From positions 1 through 64,000 of the forward strand of contig NZ_BJYD01000002.1 of assembly GCF_007991335.1 (NCBI RefSeq): a stretch of DNA of 64,000 bases, in the 5' to 3' direction. Positions 62,389 through 64,000 of the stretch are shown here, piece by piece. Made by a program: the position numbers and the translations under genes. The stretch is from Halobacillus faecis. Lineage in GTDB: Bacteria > Bacillota > Bacilli > Bacillales > Halobacillaceae. How positions within the stretch are numbered: the first letter of the stretch is position 1; every line of letters begins with the position of its first letter. The notes beneath the pieces were generated by a model. That model did not search any database. It saw only the letters and a program-made list of their open reading frames with translations, and was not told the origin of the DNA.

Positions 62389-64000
62389 ATGACGAAGCAA
62401 AAGAAATATGTAGTTTGGATGGTATGGGCATCGATATGGCCAGCTAGTTTAGTTTACTTGTACTTGTGGTTATCCCCCGTATTAGAAGGAAACAGGATCG
62501 AGATTGTTGCGTTTATCATCCTTGCTTCCATCGTAGCTTTATTTCCGCTGCAAATCGGAGACCACCCCGTATTTTTTACGCAGGGAATCGCATTTGCAGT
62601 TTTTTTATACTATGGACTTTTCATAGAAATTATCGTTTCTCAAGTGGCTATTTTAGCATTAATGGCAAAAATGAGGCTTGGTAGAACAAACCTTCATCGA
62701 TTGCCCATTAACTTGTTTATGTTTTTACTAATATCCGTAGTGTCCGCTGGGATCTATTATGCTCTAGGTGGAACGCACGGGCCATCAGCTGTGAGTGATA
62801 TCGGGGATGCCATCCCCATCGTGAGTTATGCACTTTCACAAATTGTGCTCAACCAATTCTCAATTAAATTTGTAGCCAATGTACTATATAAAAAAGAGAT
62901 TAAATGGAACGACAGAGGCTTTGTCTGGGAACTACTGACATCGGGTCTTGTCCTGCCCATTGGTTTTGTGCTTTATATCGTTTATACAGAATTCGGCATG
63001 AGTGCGATTTTCTTTGTCGGTATTCCTTTCGTTTTCATTTCAGGGATGATGATGCTTTACCACAACAGTAATCAAGTGAATACATATTTAAGAGAGACGA
63101 GTATTATCGGGCATGAACTGACGGGAAAACTCGGAGTCAAAGAAGTGCTTGATGTCTTCGTCGATCGATTGAGTAAACTGCTTCCTGTGGATTATATTTA
63201 TGTGTATGATGTTAAAAAAGACAAACGGTTGGAGCTGATTCGTTTTTTTGATCGCTCCGGTGAAATCGATTTTCCTAATATCCAACTTTCCATGGGTCAA
63301 AGCATCAGTGGCAATACATGGAAGGGAGGGGAAAGCGTCTTCTATAAAAAGAAATCAGAATGGTCCCACTTAGAAAATCAATATACGCCTGACCGCGCTG
63401 AAACGGTCTTGTCTGTACCTGTAGAAAGAAACGGGGAAATTGTTGGAGTCATTACAATCTACTCCACCAAAAAGAGAGCTTTCCTGCAGTTTCAGTTTAT
63501 GATCGTAAATATACTGGGCAACTATTTAGGTGTGGCGATCGATAATGCCAGGCACTATGAGAAAACAAAAGCAGAAAGTGAGCGTTGTGCACTTACGGGC
63601 TTATACAATTATCGATTCTTTGAGGACCACATTGTGAACGTTTTTGAAATCAATCAACAGCAAGAGAATGTAGAACCCATTTCCCTCGTTTTATTGGATA
63701 TTGATCACTTTAAGCGTGTGAACGATACATACGGACATGAAAGTGGCAATGAAATCCTTGCTTCATTAGCGAAGAGGCTCCATGAGATAGTACCTGAACA
63801 TGGCACACTAGCGAGGTATGGAGGAGAAGAATTTGTGCTTCTTTTGCCGGGATATCATCAAGAGGAAGCTTTAGAAACGGCCCATTCTATACGCTCACAC
63901 ATCACACAAAAACCGTTTCTTTCCCACTTACATATCCATGAATCAAAAGAGCCTGTCTCTGTATTTGTTACAGCAAGTATTGGTGTAGCTACGTATCCTG
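62389..64000 (+). CDS. Membrane-anchored diguanylate cyclase (GAF-GGDEF), 3' end outside the window
   Basis: ATG 62389, preceded by GGGGTGGTAGG, opens a frame that runs off the window after 537 codons. The N-terminal about 210 residues form six or seven transmembrane helices, possibly an integral-membrane sensor. A GAF-like domain follows (about 245-395, with SISGNTWKGGESVFYKKK and VLSVPVERNGEIVGVITIYS). The GGDEF domain shows LLDIDHFKRVNDTYGHESG and the active-site motif GGEEF at 478-482, so it should make c-di-GMP. VTASIGVATYP near the end is typical of the domain's last strand. Signal and output are unknown. Confidence 0.88.
   Translation, partial: MTKQKKYVVWMVWASIWPASLVYLYLWLSPVLEGNRIEIVAFIILASIVALFPLQIGDHPVFFTQGIAFAVFLYYGLFIEIIVSQVAILALMAKMRLGRTNLHRLPINLFMFLLISVVSAGIYYALGGTHGPSAVSDIGDAIPIVSYALSQIVLNQFSIKFVANVLYKKEIKWNDRGFVWELLTSGLVLPIGFVLYIVYTEFGMSAIFFVGIPFVFISGMMMLYHNSNQVNTYLRETSIIGHELTGKLGVKEVLDVFVDRLSKLLPVDYIYVYDVKKDKRLELIRFFDRSGEIDFPNIQLSMGQSISGNTWKGGESVFYKKKSEWSHLENQYTPDRAETVLSVPVERNGEIVGVITIYSTKKRAFLQFQFMIVNILGNYLGVAIDNARHYEKTKAESERCALTGLYNYRFFEDHIVNVFEINQQQENVEPISLVLLDIDHFKRVNDTYGHESGNEILASLAKRLHEIVPEHGTLARYGGEEFVLLLPGYHQEEALETAHSIRSHITQKPFLSHLHIHESKEPVSVFVTASIGVATYP

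Noticed and set aside
1-64000. CRISPR arrays, transposases, toxin-antitoxin pairs, rRNA genes and prophage genes
   Set aside because: No regularly spaced repeats, transposase motifs, rRNA sequence or phage structural genes were found on either strand.

Overview
The window is a chromosomal segment of a low-to-moderate GC, spore-forming member of the Bacillaceae. The evidence is a Bacillus-type gene order (infC-rpmI-rplT ... pheST-rnhC-zapA-polX-mutS2 ... lcfA-fadR-fadB-etfBA-trxA-uvrC ... sdhCAB ... gerE-racE-gerM-rph ... tig-clpX-lonA-ysxC ... hemAXCDBL-spoVID-valS-folC), sporulation and germination genes (sspI, gerE, gerM, spoVID, sda, a Spo0E-like gene), T-box leaders and strong AGGAGG ribosome sites. 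The protein sequences and the GC-rich intergenic repeats suggest a moderately halophilic genus such as Halobacillus or a close relative. That genus-level call is inference, not something I can prove here.

Layout. Positions 1-11 kb carry the IF3/L35/L20 operon behind an L20-type leader, DUF1294 and SNARE-associated (VTT) membrane proteins, ysdB on the minus strand behind a sigma-W-like promoter, a dimeric dUTPase, an M42 aminopeptidase, sspI, a SpoU methylase, pheST behind a T-box, and rnhC. Positions 11-16.6 kb hold zapA-cvpA and polX-mutS2-yshE plus a 25-residue membrane peptide. Positions 16.7-17.2 kb hold two GC-rich nested palindromes bounded by a 21-bp inverted repeat. Positions 17.3-22.3 kb are the fatty-acid oxidation cluster with a clear FadR box, followed by trxA, uvrC and yslB. 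Positions 25.4-32.3 kb hold sdhCAB, a ComP/ComA-like two-component pair and gerE. Positions 32.4-37.1 kb hold a MarR regulator, racE, gerM, rph, rdgB and ysnB.

Positions 37.1-39.6 kb form a small accessory interval. It has two tRNA genes with a duplicated 5' tRNA-Arg half between them, a Spo0E-like phosphatase, a DCC protein, several very short ORFs and the sporulation checkpoint gene sda with a DnaA box upstream. Positions 39.6-46.8 kb are ysoA-tig-clpX-lonA-ysxC. Positions 47-50.2 kb are an amino-acid ABC transporter, another GC-rich repeat and a LiaI-like membrane protein, lying between ysxC and hemA. Positions 50.4-57.7 kb are the heme operon and spoVID. Positions 58-64 kb are T-box-valS, folC and a membrane diguanylate cyclase cut by the window end.

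Most of the window is conserved core genome. The parts worth most attention are the repeat family (four occurrences), the tRNA-Arg duplication scar, the ComPA-like pair without visible comQX, the sda/Spo0E-like pair, and several tiny genes. I found no CRISPR array, transposase, integrase or rRNA gene.
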